Below are positions 16,656 to 25,777 of a DNA stretch of 64,000 nucleotides, piece after piece. Origin of the DNA: Candidatus Sedimenticola sp. (ex Thyasira tokunagai). GTDB taxonomy: Bacteria > Pseudomonadota > Gammaproteobacteria > Chromatiales > Chromatiaceae. The first letter of the stretch is position 1; each line of letters begins with the position of its first letter. The translations under genes and the position numbers were made by a program. The DNA lies in assembly GCA_037318855.1 (NCBI GenBank), contig CP134874.1, positions 3,844,598 through 3,908,597 of the forward strand. The letters run 5' to 3'. A model generated the notes under the pieces. The model was given only the letters and a program-made list of their open reading frames with translations, did no database searches and was not told where the DNA came from.

Positions 16656-17366
16656 CTATTCCTGAGTGTCGGAGAACTTATAACCCACACCCCAGACGGT
16701 ACGGATAAATCTGGGATTGGACGGATCGCTCTCAATCTTCGCCCTCAACCGATTGATGTGAGAGTTGACGGTATGCTCATAACCATCATGGTTATACCCC
16801 CATACCTGGTCGAGTAGTTGAACACGGCTGAATACACGACCCGGGTGGCGGGCAAAGAAAAGCAGCAGGTCAAATTCCCGTGCGGTCAGTTCGACCTGGT
16901 GGTCATCAATTATCACCTGGCGCCGATCAACATCGATCACCATGCCGTCCCACTGCAAAATCTGCCCGGGAGTTTCCGTAATGTCGGGCTGCTTCAGCGC
17001 ATCCACCCGCCTGAATAGCGCCTTGATACGGGCAATCAGTTCCGGGATGCTGAAAGGTTTGGTCAGATAATCATCTGCACCCATCTCCAGCCCCAGCACC
17101 CGATCGAGTTCACTTGATTTGGCTGTCAGCATCAGGATAGGAATGTAACCAGCCGTTTCACGCATCTGCCGACAGAGTGTCAGTCCATCGGTATCAGGCA
17201 GCATCAGATCAAGCACAACAAGCTGGTAACCCCCCTCGGCAAACAGCGACAGGGCGGAGCCGCCATCACCGGCAATGTCTGCATCACAGCCGATATCAGC
17301 CAGATGCTCCTGCACCAGGCGGGAGATATCGGGTTCATCTTCTACTATCAGCACCTTGCGCTGCAT
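16656..17366 (-). CDS. OmpR/PhoB-family response regulator
   Basis: 236 residues: receiver domain (VEDEPDIS, phospho-Asp in VVLDLMLPDTDG, Lys in DYLTKPFS) and a C-terminal winged helix (LTAREFDLLLFFARHPGRVFSRVQLL, VNSHINRLRAKIE, RTVWGVGYKF). First gene of a two-gene operon with the kinase. A 3'-end remnant of a related gene pair appears at about 20836-20880. Confidence 0.95.
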   Translation of the reverse strand: MQRKVLIVEDEPDISRLVQEHLADIGCDADIAGDGGSALSLFAEGGYQLVVLDLMLPDTDGLTLCRQMRETAGYIPILMLTAKSSELDRVLGLEMGADDYLTKPFSIPELIARIKALFRRVDALKQPDITETPGQILQWDGMVIDVDRRQVIIDDHQVELTAREFDLLLFFARHPGRVFSRVQLLDQVWGYNHDGYEHTVNSHINRLRAKIESDPSNPRFIRTVWGVGYKFSDTQE

Positions 17367-18143
17367 GAAATTTTCTCTTAACTAAAGATTCAGAGTTGAT
17401 CATCACCCTCAGTGAGTACGAGGCAGGATGATAAGCACTCAGAGCCAAACTGCTGAATAGATACCTGGAAACAGCATTTATTGGGATACAAAGGTCGTAA
17501 AGAGAAGCGGGGTGCGCAGAGATCAGCCATAAAATGTATTAGTTCAGACCCAATCTGACACATCCTCTTGAAAAAGAGAGGGTTACCGGTTTTGATGAAG
17601 GTGACGAAACCTGAAATCAAAACACATAAGAGGTAACCCTCATGCTTCATAGTAATGATCGTATCATCAAACACAAGGTTGGCCTGCTGAACCTGGCCGA
17701 TGAATTGGGCAATGTCGCCAAGGCATGCAAAATGATGGGAGTGTCACGGGACACCTTCTATCGCTACAAGGATGCCGTGGATGAAGGTGGTGTTGATGCC
17801 CTACTGGAGAAGAGTCGCCGCGTCCCCAACCTGAAGAACCGTATTGACCCTCAGGTCGAGAATGCTGTTGTTCAGTATGCGACAGATGAACCTGCCCACG
17901 GACAGGTTAGGGTCTCTAACGAACTGCGTAAGAAAGGTGTCTTCGTCTCCCCCAGCGGGGTACGTAGCATCTGGCTTCGTAATGACCTGGGCAACTTCAA
18001 GCAGCGCCTCAAGGCGCTAGAAGCCAAGGTAGCAGAGGATGGTATTATCCTCACCGAATCGCAGGTACAGGCTCTCGAGCGTAAGAAGCTTGATGATGAG
18101 GCCTGTGGTGAAATAGATACCGCCCACCCTGGCTATCTTGGTT

Positions 18144-19437
18144 GGGAGTGTTAGAAATTCTGTGTCATTTCAGTAAAATTAGCAAAAATAGGAATGACAC
18201 ATGTCTGAACAATTCGATTTCAATAAAGCCCTGGCTGCCTTGCAGAACGGTCAAGACCTGACTGGCAAGAATGGCATCCTTACTCCACTCATCAAGCAAC
18301 TGACAGAAGCAGCTCTCAAGGCTGAACTGGAGTCACATCTCGCGCTTGATGAAGCATCAAATCGTAAGAACGGCTCCAGCAGGAAAACGATCAAGTCAAC
18401 GTCAGGAAGCTTCGATCTGGACACCCCCAGAGACCGTGCAGGCTCCTTTGAGCCACAACTGATCAAGAAGCACCAGACCCACCTGACTGATGAGATTGAG
18501 CGCAAGATTATCTCCATGTTTGGCCTGGGAATGAGCTACCAGGATATCGCCTCACATGTTGCTGAACTCTACGGTCTGAGCATCTCCAACGCACTGATCA
18601 GCAGTGTAACTGACAAGCTCATCCCCGAGCTGAAGCAGTGGCAACAGCGCCCTCTGGAGAGCCATTACCCATTTGTCTGGCTGGATGCCATCCACTACAA
18701 GGTCAAAGAGGATGGACGCTATGGCAGCAAGGCCGTCTACACCGTGCTGGGCCTGAACCTGGAGGGCAAGAAGGAGATACTCGGCCTCTATCTCTCTGAA
18801 AGTGAAGGAGCTAACTTTTGGCTATCGGTACTGACTGATCTCAGTAATCGCGGTATAGAGGATATCCTGATTGCCTCTGTCGATGGACTGAAAGGCTTTC
18901 CAGAGGCCATTAACAGCATCTTTCCTGATACAGAGGTTCAGCTCTGCGTGATACACCAGATCCGCAACTCGATGAAGTACGTTGCCTCTAAGAATCAGAA
19001 AGCCTTTATGGCCGATCTAAAGCCCGTCTACAAGGCAGTGAACAAGGAGGCGGCAGAGGCGGCGCTGGGCGAGCTGGAGAGTCGCTGGGGCGCCCAGTAC
19101 CCAATCGTACTCAAGTCGTGGCGCAGCAAGTGGGAAAATCTATCTGTCTACTTCAAATACCCTGCGGACATCCGTCGCGTGGTTTACACCACCAATGCCA
19201 TTGAGGCTGTACATCGGCAGTTCCGTAAGCTGACCAAAACCAAGGGGGCCTTCCCGAATGAAAACAGCCTCATGAAGCTGCTCTATATGGGAATCCAGAA
19301 TGCTTCAAAGAAATGGACCATGCCGATTCAGAACTGGAATTTGACTCTGTCCCAGTTGTCGATATATTTTGAAGGCCGGTTAGATGGCGTTTTGGATATT
19401 TAACCGATTAGGCTGACACAGAATTCTGAACGCCCTC
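18144..19437 (+). mobile_element. IS256-family element nested in IS481
   Basis: The ends GGGAGTGTTAGAAATTCTGT and inverted GAGGGCGTTCAGAATTCTGT are imperfect inverted repeats. A perfect 8-bp duplication TCTTGGTT (18136-18143 and 19438-19445) is typical of the family. It inserted within the IS481 transposase gene. Confidence 0.93.
18201..19403 (+). CDS. IS256-family mutator-type transposase, intact
   Basis: 400 residues with the Mut-family signature: YPFVWLDAIHYKV (first Asp), ILIASVDGLKGFPEAI (second Asp), LCVIHQIRNSMKYV, and RRVVYTTNAIEAVHRQFRKLTKTKGAFPN around the catalytic Glu. Full-length and uninterrupted, so the element could still be mobile. Confidence 0.95.
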   Translation: MSEQFDFNKALAALQNGQDLTGKNGILTPLIKQLTEAALKAELESHLALDEASNRKNGSSRKTIKSTSGSFDLDTPRDRAGSFEPQLIKKHQTHLTDEIERKIISMFGLGMSYQDIASHVAELYGLSISNALISSVTDKLIPELKQWQQRPLESHYPFVWLDAIHYKVKEDGRYGSKAVYTVLGLNLEGKKEILGLYLSESEGANFWLSVLTDLSNRGIEDILIASVDGLKGFPEAINSIFPDTEVQLCVIHQIRNSMKYVASKNQKAFMADLKPVYKAVNKEAAEAALGELESRWGAQYPIVLKSWRSKWENLSVYFKYPADIRRVVYTTNAIEAVHRQFRKLTKTKGAFPNENSLMKLLYMGIQNASKKWTMPIQNWNLTLSQLSIYFEGRLDGVLDI

Positions 19438-20118
19438 TCTTGGTTCCCAGGACACCTTCTACGTCGGCACTTTCAAGGGTGTCGGCCGGGTGTATCAGCA
19501 AACCTATGTTGATACCTACTGCAAGATGGCTCACTGCAAGCTGTACACCACCAAGACACCTATTACGGCAGCCGACCTACTCAATGACCGTGTACTCCCT
19601 TTTTATGTCTCACAGGAACTTCCTGTGTTGCGTATTCTTACCGACAGGGGTACCGAATACTGCGGTAAGGTGGAGCAGCATGACTACCAGCTTTATCTGG
19701 CAGTAAATGATATCGAGCACACCCGTACCAAGGTGCGGCATCCTCAAACCAACGGGATCTGCGAGCGCTTCCATAAGACCATTCTGCAAGAGTTTTATCA
19801 GCCTGCGCTACGCAGAAAAATCTACAACACGCTCGAAGAGCTGCAAGTCGATCTGGACGAATGGCTCGACATCTACAATACTGAGCGAACACATCAGGGT
19901 AAAAAGTGCTGTGGCAGAACGCCTATGCAAACGCTCCTTGATGGAAAAACGATTTGGAAGGAAAAATTCGTGAACTGAATTTGACCTGACAAACACCTTC
20001 TAAAAAGTCGGTAACTGTCAGATCAAGTCTGAATTACTACACATAAAAAATCAGGGCATTCCTCTGCGCATTCTCTGTGCCCAGCTTTAGAACGCTAACT
20101 CAAAACCGGTTCACTTTT

Positions 20119-20424
20119 TCACATCTCTTTCTTCATCATCTCACCTTCCATGGGCTCCTTCATCATTTTCTTATCCATCATCTCACCCTTCGCCGTCATC
20201 TTTCCGTCCATCATCTCACCTTTCATGGGCTCCTTCATCGTCTTTTCATGCATCATCTCACCCTTCATAGGCTTCTTCTCCATCATTTTTTCACCGGACA
20301 TATGTGTATCCATAACCTCACTCTCCATTTTCTCACCTGTCATATCGGTAGAGCATGCGGCCAGTGCAACGGACATCAGGGTAATGCCAAGAATGCTTGT
20401 AACTGTCTGTTTATTCAATTTCAT
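20119..20424 (-). CDS. Met/Lys/Glu-rich repeat lipoprotein
   Basis: 101 residues from ATG 20424 (AAGGTGA at proper spacing; an in-frame ATG four codons upstream is less likely). The lipobox LMSVALAAC gives a lipidated Cys near residue 22. The remainder is made of MKGEMM/MKEPM/EKMM-type repeats, resembling annotated MXKDX-type Met-rich proteins. Role unknown; surface metal or oxidant binding is possible. It is the second of three Met-rich exported proteins in the window. Confidence 0.8.
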   Translation of the reverse strand: MKLNKQTVTSILGITLMSVALAACSTDMTGEKMESEVMDTHMSGEKMMEKKPMKGEMMHEKTMKEPMKGEMMDGKMTAKGEMMDKKMMKEPMEGEMMKKEM

Positions 20425-20438
20425 AATCTTTATCACCT

Positions 20439-20811
20439 TATGTTTTTCGGCCGCGAAAACTGCGGCATGATTGTTCAGTGGATACAGCCATGAGCCTGAA
20501 AGAGCGTGGCAAACAGCGTGAGATGTAATTTAAGGATCAAAAAATCGCCCTGTGATCACGAAGAGATCACAAATTGATCACGCAGGTGGACAATGCGGAA
20601 AGTTCGGTTGCTCACAGAGCCCCGCTATTGCAGGGCTTTTTAATTGCTGAAAATTATAGAGCAGCGTGGAAGATTATGTGCAACCGGACTGAAAAATCAC
20701 TCCACCTTGCAGGTTTTGATGCCGAAGGGAAGGTAGGCGGGACACCAACCAATAGCGGCGGTAAACAGGGGCACAATACCGACGGCACCCCAAACGCTGC
20801 CCGCCGGCCAC
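20439..20811. repeat. Duplicated segment, copy A (partner 23023-23373)
   Basis: From TATGTTTTTCGG onward the sequence parallels 23023-23373: the same tiny conserved frame ending NC.MI.QWIQP, the string GAGCGTGGCAAACAGCGTG, a GC-rich terminator hairpin, and a DUF2892 coding stretch on the minus strand. The two copies flank the DoxX-like gene pair, so a module was duplicated. Confidence 0.8.
20618..20641 (+). terminator. Rho-independent terminator-like hairpin
   Basis: AGCCC-CGCTATTGCA-GGGCT followed by TTTTT. A homologous hairpin is at 23180-23208. Confidence 0.7.
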
Positions 20812-20880
20812 ACCCTTACTTTCGACGCAGCACGAGACTTTCCTCCTTATTCCTGAGTGCCGGAGACACTTATACCGGAA
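20697..20880 (-). pseudogene. Hybrid scar of crp-like, DUF2892-like and response-regulator 3' sequences
   Basis: Minus strand 20697-20811 encodes the C-terminal half of a DUF2892 protein (VWGAVGIVPLF...GIKTCKVE) nearly identical to the intact gene at 23262. It is fused at GGGTGTGGC to about 23 bases matching the crp gene (CTGCGTC-AAAGTAAGG, 20812-20830). This is followed by about 40 bases resembling the end of the OmpR-type regulator and start of its kinase (CACTCAGGAATA, 20831-20880). It is the product of deletions, not a functional gene. From 20881 to 21142 nothing recognisable is seen. Confidence 0.75.
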
Positions 20881-21142
20881 AACTATGGAAGATATTTAGC
20901 GCCATCATATCCGGCACACTGAATGAGTTACAGACAACGCTCGACGGTTCAGTTGGCAATGTTATGCCGGCAACTGACAAACGCGTCCGTGAGTTTTTAT
21001 CCGCCGCCTTTAATTGGATGCATTTATGATGCGATTGGGGTATGAGTAATTGTGTAGAAGGAACGGGTTTTTGCCATTATGAATTCCAAAACTTGAGTTA
21101 AGCGTCTGGGCAGCCGCAGGATTAACCCTACCATTTCAGATC

Positions 21143-21829
21143 TTATATTTTTAAAATTTGCGGCAGCAAGCCAAAAAGTGCCTTCTTCGAATTGGATGAG
21201 GGGCGTTTCTCAATCAGATAATTAAGAAAGTTGTAAATATCAGGCTCCTGATTACCCGGATATTTTAAATACAGATCAATAGAAACTTTTCCGGTATCGC
21301 CATTATCATCAGATTCAAGCTGTAATTTATAACTGGTTAGTTTTTGTTGATCGGGTGTTGCTGTGAGAAACAGATGACTTTCCCATCTTTGCTCATCAGA
21401 AAAAATCTGATTCACTTTGATAAAAGCCTGAAACACATCAGGATTTATTGGCCGAGTGAATTCATCATATAAATATAATTCGAAGCCGCACTCCATGGAA
21501 TACACACCTTCCAGATGGTAATGTTTGTTTGCAGCCATAAAAAACTGCCCCCCATGCCGGGGATTATGATCCATATGTGGCAGCATCGTCTTTTTGTTAT
21601 TTTCTTCGGGTAATATTTTTTCCTGAGAAGAACGGTTTTTACAAAATTCAGACTCAATTTTAGATGTTGACTCTAGCGTGAAAGACTGAATATTATTTTC
21701 TGACAACTGATTATCTGCTGCCAATGTATTATTACCGTATGTTGCCAGGACTTTGCTAAAATTAAAGGTAAATATTAAGAGCACAGCAGTGACCATAAAC
21801 AGTCTAAAGTGTTGATTTATTTTTTTCAT
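21143..21829 (-). CDS. Exported protein of unknown function (His/Met motif PHMDHNPRHGG)
   Basis: 228 residues from ATG 21829, four bp after the stop of the upstream membrane gene, so co-transcribed. A signal sequence (FMVTAVLLIFTFNFSKVLA) is followed by a long spacer and a conserved-looking block: MDHNPRHGGQFFMAANKHYHLEG then ECGFELYLYDEFTRP. The His-rich motif suggests metal binding; proteins with an HGG...HHLEG pattern occur next to heavy-metal genes, from memory. Base composition is visibly more AT-rich than the flanks. Confidence 0.7.
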   Translation of the reverse strand: MKKINQHFRLFMVTAVLLIFTFNFSKVLATYGNNTLAADNQLSENNIQSFTLESTSKIESEFCKNRSSQEKILPEENNKKTMLPHMDHNPRHGGQFFMAANKHYHLEGVYSMECGFELYLYDEFTRPINPDVFQAFIKVNQIFSDEQRWESHLFLTATPDQQKLTSYKLQLESDDNGDTGKVSIDLYLKYPGNQEPDIYNFLNYLIEKRPSSNSKKALFGLLPQILKI

Positions 21830-21833
21830 TACC

Positions 21834-22835
21834 TTATGCAAACCGGACAGAATAGGTTCTCAGAATATTGGAGCGACTGCCATAAAGTAATATAATCAGG
21901 GCGATAGAAAAAATAGGTAAATGCCCTACCAATTCATGTATACCTGTCAGAATTGATGTTGCTATAAAAAAGAACGACACCACAAGCATAACAAATCGAG
22001 TAGAAATACCCAGAATAAGCATAAGACCAAATAATGCTTCGGCTAAACCACCGGCAAAAACAAAATGTAAATTAGTAAATTGCTCGAAACCCATCAGCGA
22101 AATAAAATTATAAAAACCGTTTTCTTCCAGAAAAACCAACCCCATCCCCGGATCCAGTAATTTATTATGTATGGCAAGCAGCAATAATTGCAAACCAATG
22201 AATATGCGCAAGGCTCTTGCGGCATTGGTTGCACCAACAGGAATAGGTATATCTAACTTGTTAAGTAGACTGCGGTCTCGACGGTTTATTCTGGGTGAAA
22301 TTAATATTAATGCCAGTGCAAGACCTATAAATTCAAAAATATAATCAATCAATAATTCCATAGGTAACATGGCGGGTAAGAAAAAGATAAGCAGAAATAA
22401 TAATAATCCAGATAATAAAGGTGAAATAAATAGCATTACCAGTACAGCCAACTGTATGAGCATTCCATTTACTTTCATTACATCCGGTAATATGAGATTA
22501 GGCGCTAAAAAAACACCTTGTATAATATTTATGGTTAACATGACGACAATAATCAAACTTAAAAAGTGCCATTCTAAACCTTTCATGGGATAAGGTTTGG
22601 AAAGATATTTATAATATAATTTATTTCCAGACGCTTTTTTTTCGAGCATGATACATATAAAGACAAACAATGCACCACCAACCATAATTAAAACCATTAA
22701 CCAGTCTAATTGATAGGTGACATCTCGATAAGATCCTTCATCATCAACAAACCAGCGCAAGTGTGCAAAGGTGTTTTGGCTGAACAAAAAAAGAAAAAGA
22801 ATTAATGTTTTAGATAGTGTTCTCATAAGCGCCAA
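21834..22835 (-). CDS. DoxX-like polytopic membrane protein
   Basis: 333 residues, with an N-terminal signal/anchor (LILFLFLFSQNTFAHLRW) and about eight further hydrophobic segments. The C-terminal third (RALRIFIGLQLLLLAIHNKLLDPGMGL, FAGGLAEALFGLMLILGISTR, LTGIHELVGHLPIFSIALIILLYG) has the DoxX look. First gene of a two-gene AT-rich unit with the exported protein that follows. Function unknown; DoxX-type proteins are linked to thiosulfate oxidation or redox homeostasis in some organisms. Confidence 0.7.
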   Translation of the reverse strand: MALMRTLSKTLILFLFLFSQNTFAHLRWFVDDEGSYRDVTYQLDWLMVLIMVGGALFVFICIMLEKKASGNKLYYKYLSKPYPMKGLEWHFLSLIIVVMLTINIIQGVFLAPNLILPDVMKVNGMLIQLAVLVMLFISPLLSGLLLFLLIFFLPAMLPMELLIDYIFEFIGLALALILISPRINRRDRSLLNKLDIPIPVGATNAARALRIFIGLQLLLLAIHNKLLDPGMGLVFLEENGFYNFISLMGFEQFTNLHFVFAGGLAEALFGLMLILGISTRFVMLVVSFFFIATSILTGIHELVGHLPIFSIALIILLYGSRSNILRTYSVRFA

Positions 22836-23022
22836 TTTTTGTCAGACAATCCGTCCAAGCAACTTTATTAAACCTTGTGCTTGGTAGGTGAACTCTATAG
22901 TGAATGTTTTTTTTGTTTTGTGATCTCACCCTCAAATTGCCAAGCTGACAGAGTGCCTTGGTCACATTATTTATGGATCACACTGTGCCAGCAGAATTTG
23001 AGTATTTGTGGTTTGAAAAACA

Positions 23023-23373
23023 GTATGTTTTTCGTCCGAGAAAACTGCGACATGATTGCTCAATGGATACAACCATAAGCCTGATAGAGCGTGGCAAACA
23101 GCGTGTGATGTAATTTAAGGATCAAAAACGCGCTGTGATCACGCTTGAGATGAGCGATAGGGAGACATTAGCGGACACAAAAAAACCCGCTATTGCGGGT
23201 CTTTTTTATTGCTGCAAATTATAAAGCAGCATGGAAGATCATGTGCAACCGGTCTGAAAAATCAGTCCACCTTACAGGTTTTGATGCCGAACGGCAGATA
23301 GGCGGGACACCAACCAATTGCGGCGGTAAACAGGGGCACAATACCGACGGCACCCCAAACGTTGCCCGTCGCC
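23023..23373. repeat. Duplicated segment, copy B (partner 20439-20811)
   Basis: Same order of elements as copy A: TATGTTTTTCG, conserved mini-frame ending NC.MI.QWIQP, GAGCGTGGCAAACAGCGTG, terminator, DUF2892 coding. Here the DUF2892 gene is intact. Confidence 0.8.
23180..23208 (-). terminator. Rho-independent terminator (bidirectional-looking)
   Basis: AAAAAA-CCCGC-TATT-GCGGG-TCTTTTTT has A- and T-tracts on both sides of a 5-bp GC stem. It lies just past the 3' end of the minus-strand DUF2892 gene. Confidence 0.85.
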
Positions 23374-23447
23374 ACACCCCAGCCAATCAGGCCCAAACCA
23401 ACCACTACACGTACAATACGATCAACACCACCAACATTCTTTTTCAT
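23262..23447 (-). CDS. DUF2892 (YgaP-TM-like) small membrane protein
   Basis: 61 residues from ATG 23447 (RBS AAGGAGAG; an in-frame start five codons earlier is less likely). Sequence MKKNVGGVDRIVRVVVGLGL then a hydrophobic hairpin and a conserved GWCPAYLPFGIKTC end: the usual DUF2892 layout. It lies downstream of the disrupted crp gene on the same strand. Confidence 0.9.
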   Translation of the reverse strand: MKKNVGGVDRIVRVVVGLGLIGWGVATGNVWGAVGIVPLFTAAIGWCPAYLPFGIKTCKVD

Positions 23448-23830
23448 CACACTCTCCTTCACAATCGATAGAAAAAACAGACAAAATATAAAACGGCTGT
23501 TTTGTTACGAAGGATATTATCTCTATACCGCCTATGCAGTCTGTGACAATGTCACACAGGCGAGGTTCATCGGCTCCTAAGCTCGTTGCGTGAAACGCTT
23601 TATATCAATGATTTCGATTGAACCTCGGGCAATTCGAACCAGGCCGTCACTCTCAAAATCTTTAAGAATCCGACTCACCACCTCCCTGGAGGTACCCAGA
23701 TCAGAGGCAATCTCCTGGTGTGTTGCAGAAACCCTGGTCCCATCCGGAGTGGAGTGGCTTTGCAAATAGTCCGCGATGCGTTCATCCATTCGCCGGAATA
23801 CCACCTCTTCAACCACACTGATCACATTAG

Positions 23831-25401
23831 CCCCAATATTTCACAAAATAAAAGGCAGAATCCTCGTATATTCGATATAATTCAGTTACTTACACTGTAA
23901 TCGAAAAGGATTCTGCCTGTGACAAACTGTAACCAAACTGTTCTGGAATTTCCAGTCCTTAAACGCCGCAAGGTACAGGCCGAATTTAGCGGCGGCGACA
24001 TTACTTCAGATGGGGGTGTGCTTCTACTGAGACAGATCGACAGGCGACTCGGTTTAATGAAAGCGGTTGATGCCGTCATTCCAGATCCGCGAAATCCTGA
24101 TTACATCACTCACTCCCAACTGAGCCTGCTACGACAACGTGTTTACGGTCTAGGCTTGGGCTATGAAGACCTCAACGATCACAAAACCCTGCGTAATGAT
24201 CCTGCTTTGCAGACGGCTGTCGACCGGGAACAGAAATTGGGTAGTCAGTCTACCCTCTGTCGGCTTGAGGGCCGTACTGGAAGAAAGGCGGCAGTCGATA
24301 TCCATAGGGTGTTGATCGACCAATTCATCGCTTCTTTTGACTCTCCTCCCGATGAGTTGATCCTGGACTTTGATGCCACCGATGATCAAGTTCATGGTAT
24401 GCAGGAGGGACGCTTTTTCCATGGCTATTATGACCACTACTGTTTTCTTCCCCTCTATGTCTTTTGTGGTGATCAATTGCTCATCAGCTACCTGAGGCCC
24501 AGCAATGTTGACGGGGCGAAACATACATGGGCGATTCTGGCGTTACTGACGAAACGGCTGCGCCAGGAATGGCCCGATGTTCAGATCATCTTCCGAGGAG
24601 ACTCCGGGTTCTGTCGCCATAGAATGCTGGACTGGTGTGAACGCCGTGGTGTGAAGTACATCATTGGTATTGCCCGCAATAAGCGGCTGGAGCAGATGAT
24701 TGAACCGGGTATGCAGATTGTTGAACAACTTGTCGAACTGACTGGCGAGAAACAGCGGGAGTTCTTCCGGTTGCACTATGCCGCCAAGAGTTGGAAACAT
24801 ACTCGCCAGGTCATTGCTAAGCTGGAGGTCACAGACAAGGGGCGCAATCCACGTTTCATCGTCACCAATCTGGAAGGTGACAAGCAGGCACTCTACGATG
24901 ATCTCTACTGTGCCCGTGGCGAGATGGAGAACCGGATTAAAGAGCAGCAGATGGGGCTCTTTGCAGATCGTACCAGTGCCCACTATTGGTGGGCGAATCA
25001 GTTCCGGTTACTCCTCTCCAGCCTGGCTTATGTGCTGATGGAGAGTATCCGCCGGTTGGCGCTCAAGGGCACAGAACTGGCGAGAGGCCAAGTAGGCACG
25101 CTTCGGATCAAGTTGTTAAAGATCGGTGCAGTTATGCTGCGCAATACGCGCCGTATCCGCTTCCTGCTCTCCAGCGCTTACCCTTATCAGGATCTCTTCG
25201 CCTTGGTGGTTGCTCGTCTGCGACCCGGATAGTTCTCAAGGAGTGCCGCCCCGGCACGATGATAAACAATGGGGGTAAGGGGGAGGTGTGCTTTGATTGT
25301 CAGAAAACCACCTTCGATAAGATATACATTCCTATCTTGCTTCTGACTTGCTTAGTATGGGTTAAAAAGCATCGAATCGAATGCTGGGTGAAACATGCGG
25401 G
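23831..25401 (+). mobile_element. IS1380-family element, copy 2 (1571 bp)
   Basis: Same ends as copy 1, opposite orientation, flanked by TTAG (23827-23830 and 25402-25405). It sits inside the crp-like gene. Confidence 0.95.
23919..25232 (+). CDS. IS1380-family transposase, intact
   Basis: 437 residues, identical to the copies at 3206 and 49989. Its catalytic DDE landmarks (ILDFDATDDQ, FRGDSGFCR, MENRIKEQQ) are all present. Insertion broke the C-terminal half of the crp-like gene from the N-terminal half. Confidence 0.95.
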   Translation: MTNCNQTVLEFPVLKRRKVQAEFSGGDITSDGGVLLLRQIDRRLGLMKAVDAVIPDPRNPDYITHSQLSLLRQRVYGLGLGYEDLNDHKTLRNDPALQTAVDREQKLGSQSTLCRLEGRTGRKAAVDIHRVLIDQFIASFDSPPDELILDFDATDDQVHGMQEGRFFHGYYDHYCFLPLYVFCGDQLLISYLRPSNVDGAKHTWAILALLTKRLRQEWPDVQIIFRGDSGFCRHRMLDWCERRGVKYIIGIARNKRLEQMIEPGMQIVEQLVELTGEKQREFFRLHYAAKSWKHTRQVIAKLEVTDKGRNPRFIVTNLEGDKQALYDDLYCARGEMENRIKEQQMGLFADRTSAHYWWANQFRLLLSSLAYVLMESIRRLALKGTELARGQVGTLRIKLLKIGAVMLRNTRRIRFLLSSAYPYQDLFALVVARLRPG

Positions 25402-25777
25402 TTAGTCAGTCGCTGTGCCACCAAGCTAAAAACATACTCTCGCCAAGCACTCCACTCCGCCAGCCACACCCTTACTTTAGACGCAGGAATAACAAAAGCA
25501 GTCACAGGTGTCTCGGCTACGGCAAATGCGGGAAAGGGAATACCACTGAGGATACAAGAGGCGGTCAGAATGCAGCTTTCACCAAAGCCTACCCTATAGA
25601 GGGTAATCTCCCGGCCGTTCTCCCCTATCTTGTAGACCCTTGCGCTACCTTCAACAACCAGTGCCAAATGCGTACACTCACGCCCTTCGAGGCATATATG
25701 GCTCTGTTGAATTGCACCGAATACTGACCCGGGATTTGCACCGAAAAGTGACCCACCCTGATTAGTCAGATTATTAA

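Larger units (their letters stand above)
17642..19978 (+). pseudogene. IS481-family transposase, split by nested IS256
   Basis: The first part (17642-18143) carries the N-terminal HTH (NVAKACKMMGVSRDTFYRY) and central region; the second (19446-19978) carries the rest of the DDE core (RILTDRGTEYCG, HPQTNGICERFHKT) and the C-terminal IYNTERTHQGKKC. Removing 18144-19437 and one copy of the TCTTGGTT duplication restores one continuous frame (PGYLG|SQDTFYVG). Non-functional as it stands. Confidence 0.92.
17535..20041 (+). mobile_element. IS481-family element, interrupted by IS256-family element
   Basis: The left end TGTATTAGTTCAGAC...ATCTGACA matches the inverted right end TGTAGTAATTCAGAC...ATCTGACA. 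The 7-bp target duplication CATAAAA (17528-17534 and 20042-20048) is perfect. Without the nested element it would be about 1.2 kb. It lies between the OmpR-type regulator gene and the Met-rich lipoprotein gene. Confidence 0.92.

Noticed and set aside
20574..21029. 151-residue plus-strand frame
   Set aside because: It runs antisense through a DUF2892/crp scar and a terminator; no coding features.
3037..25401. Inverted IS1380 copies 1 and 2 as ends of a composite transposon
   Set aside because: Each copy has its own matched 4-bp duplication (CTAG and TTAG), which indicates independent insertions.
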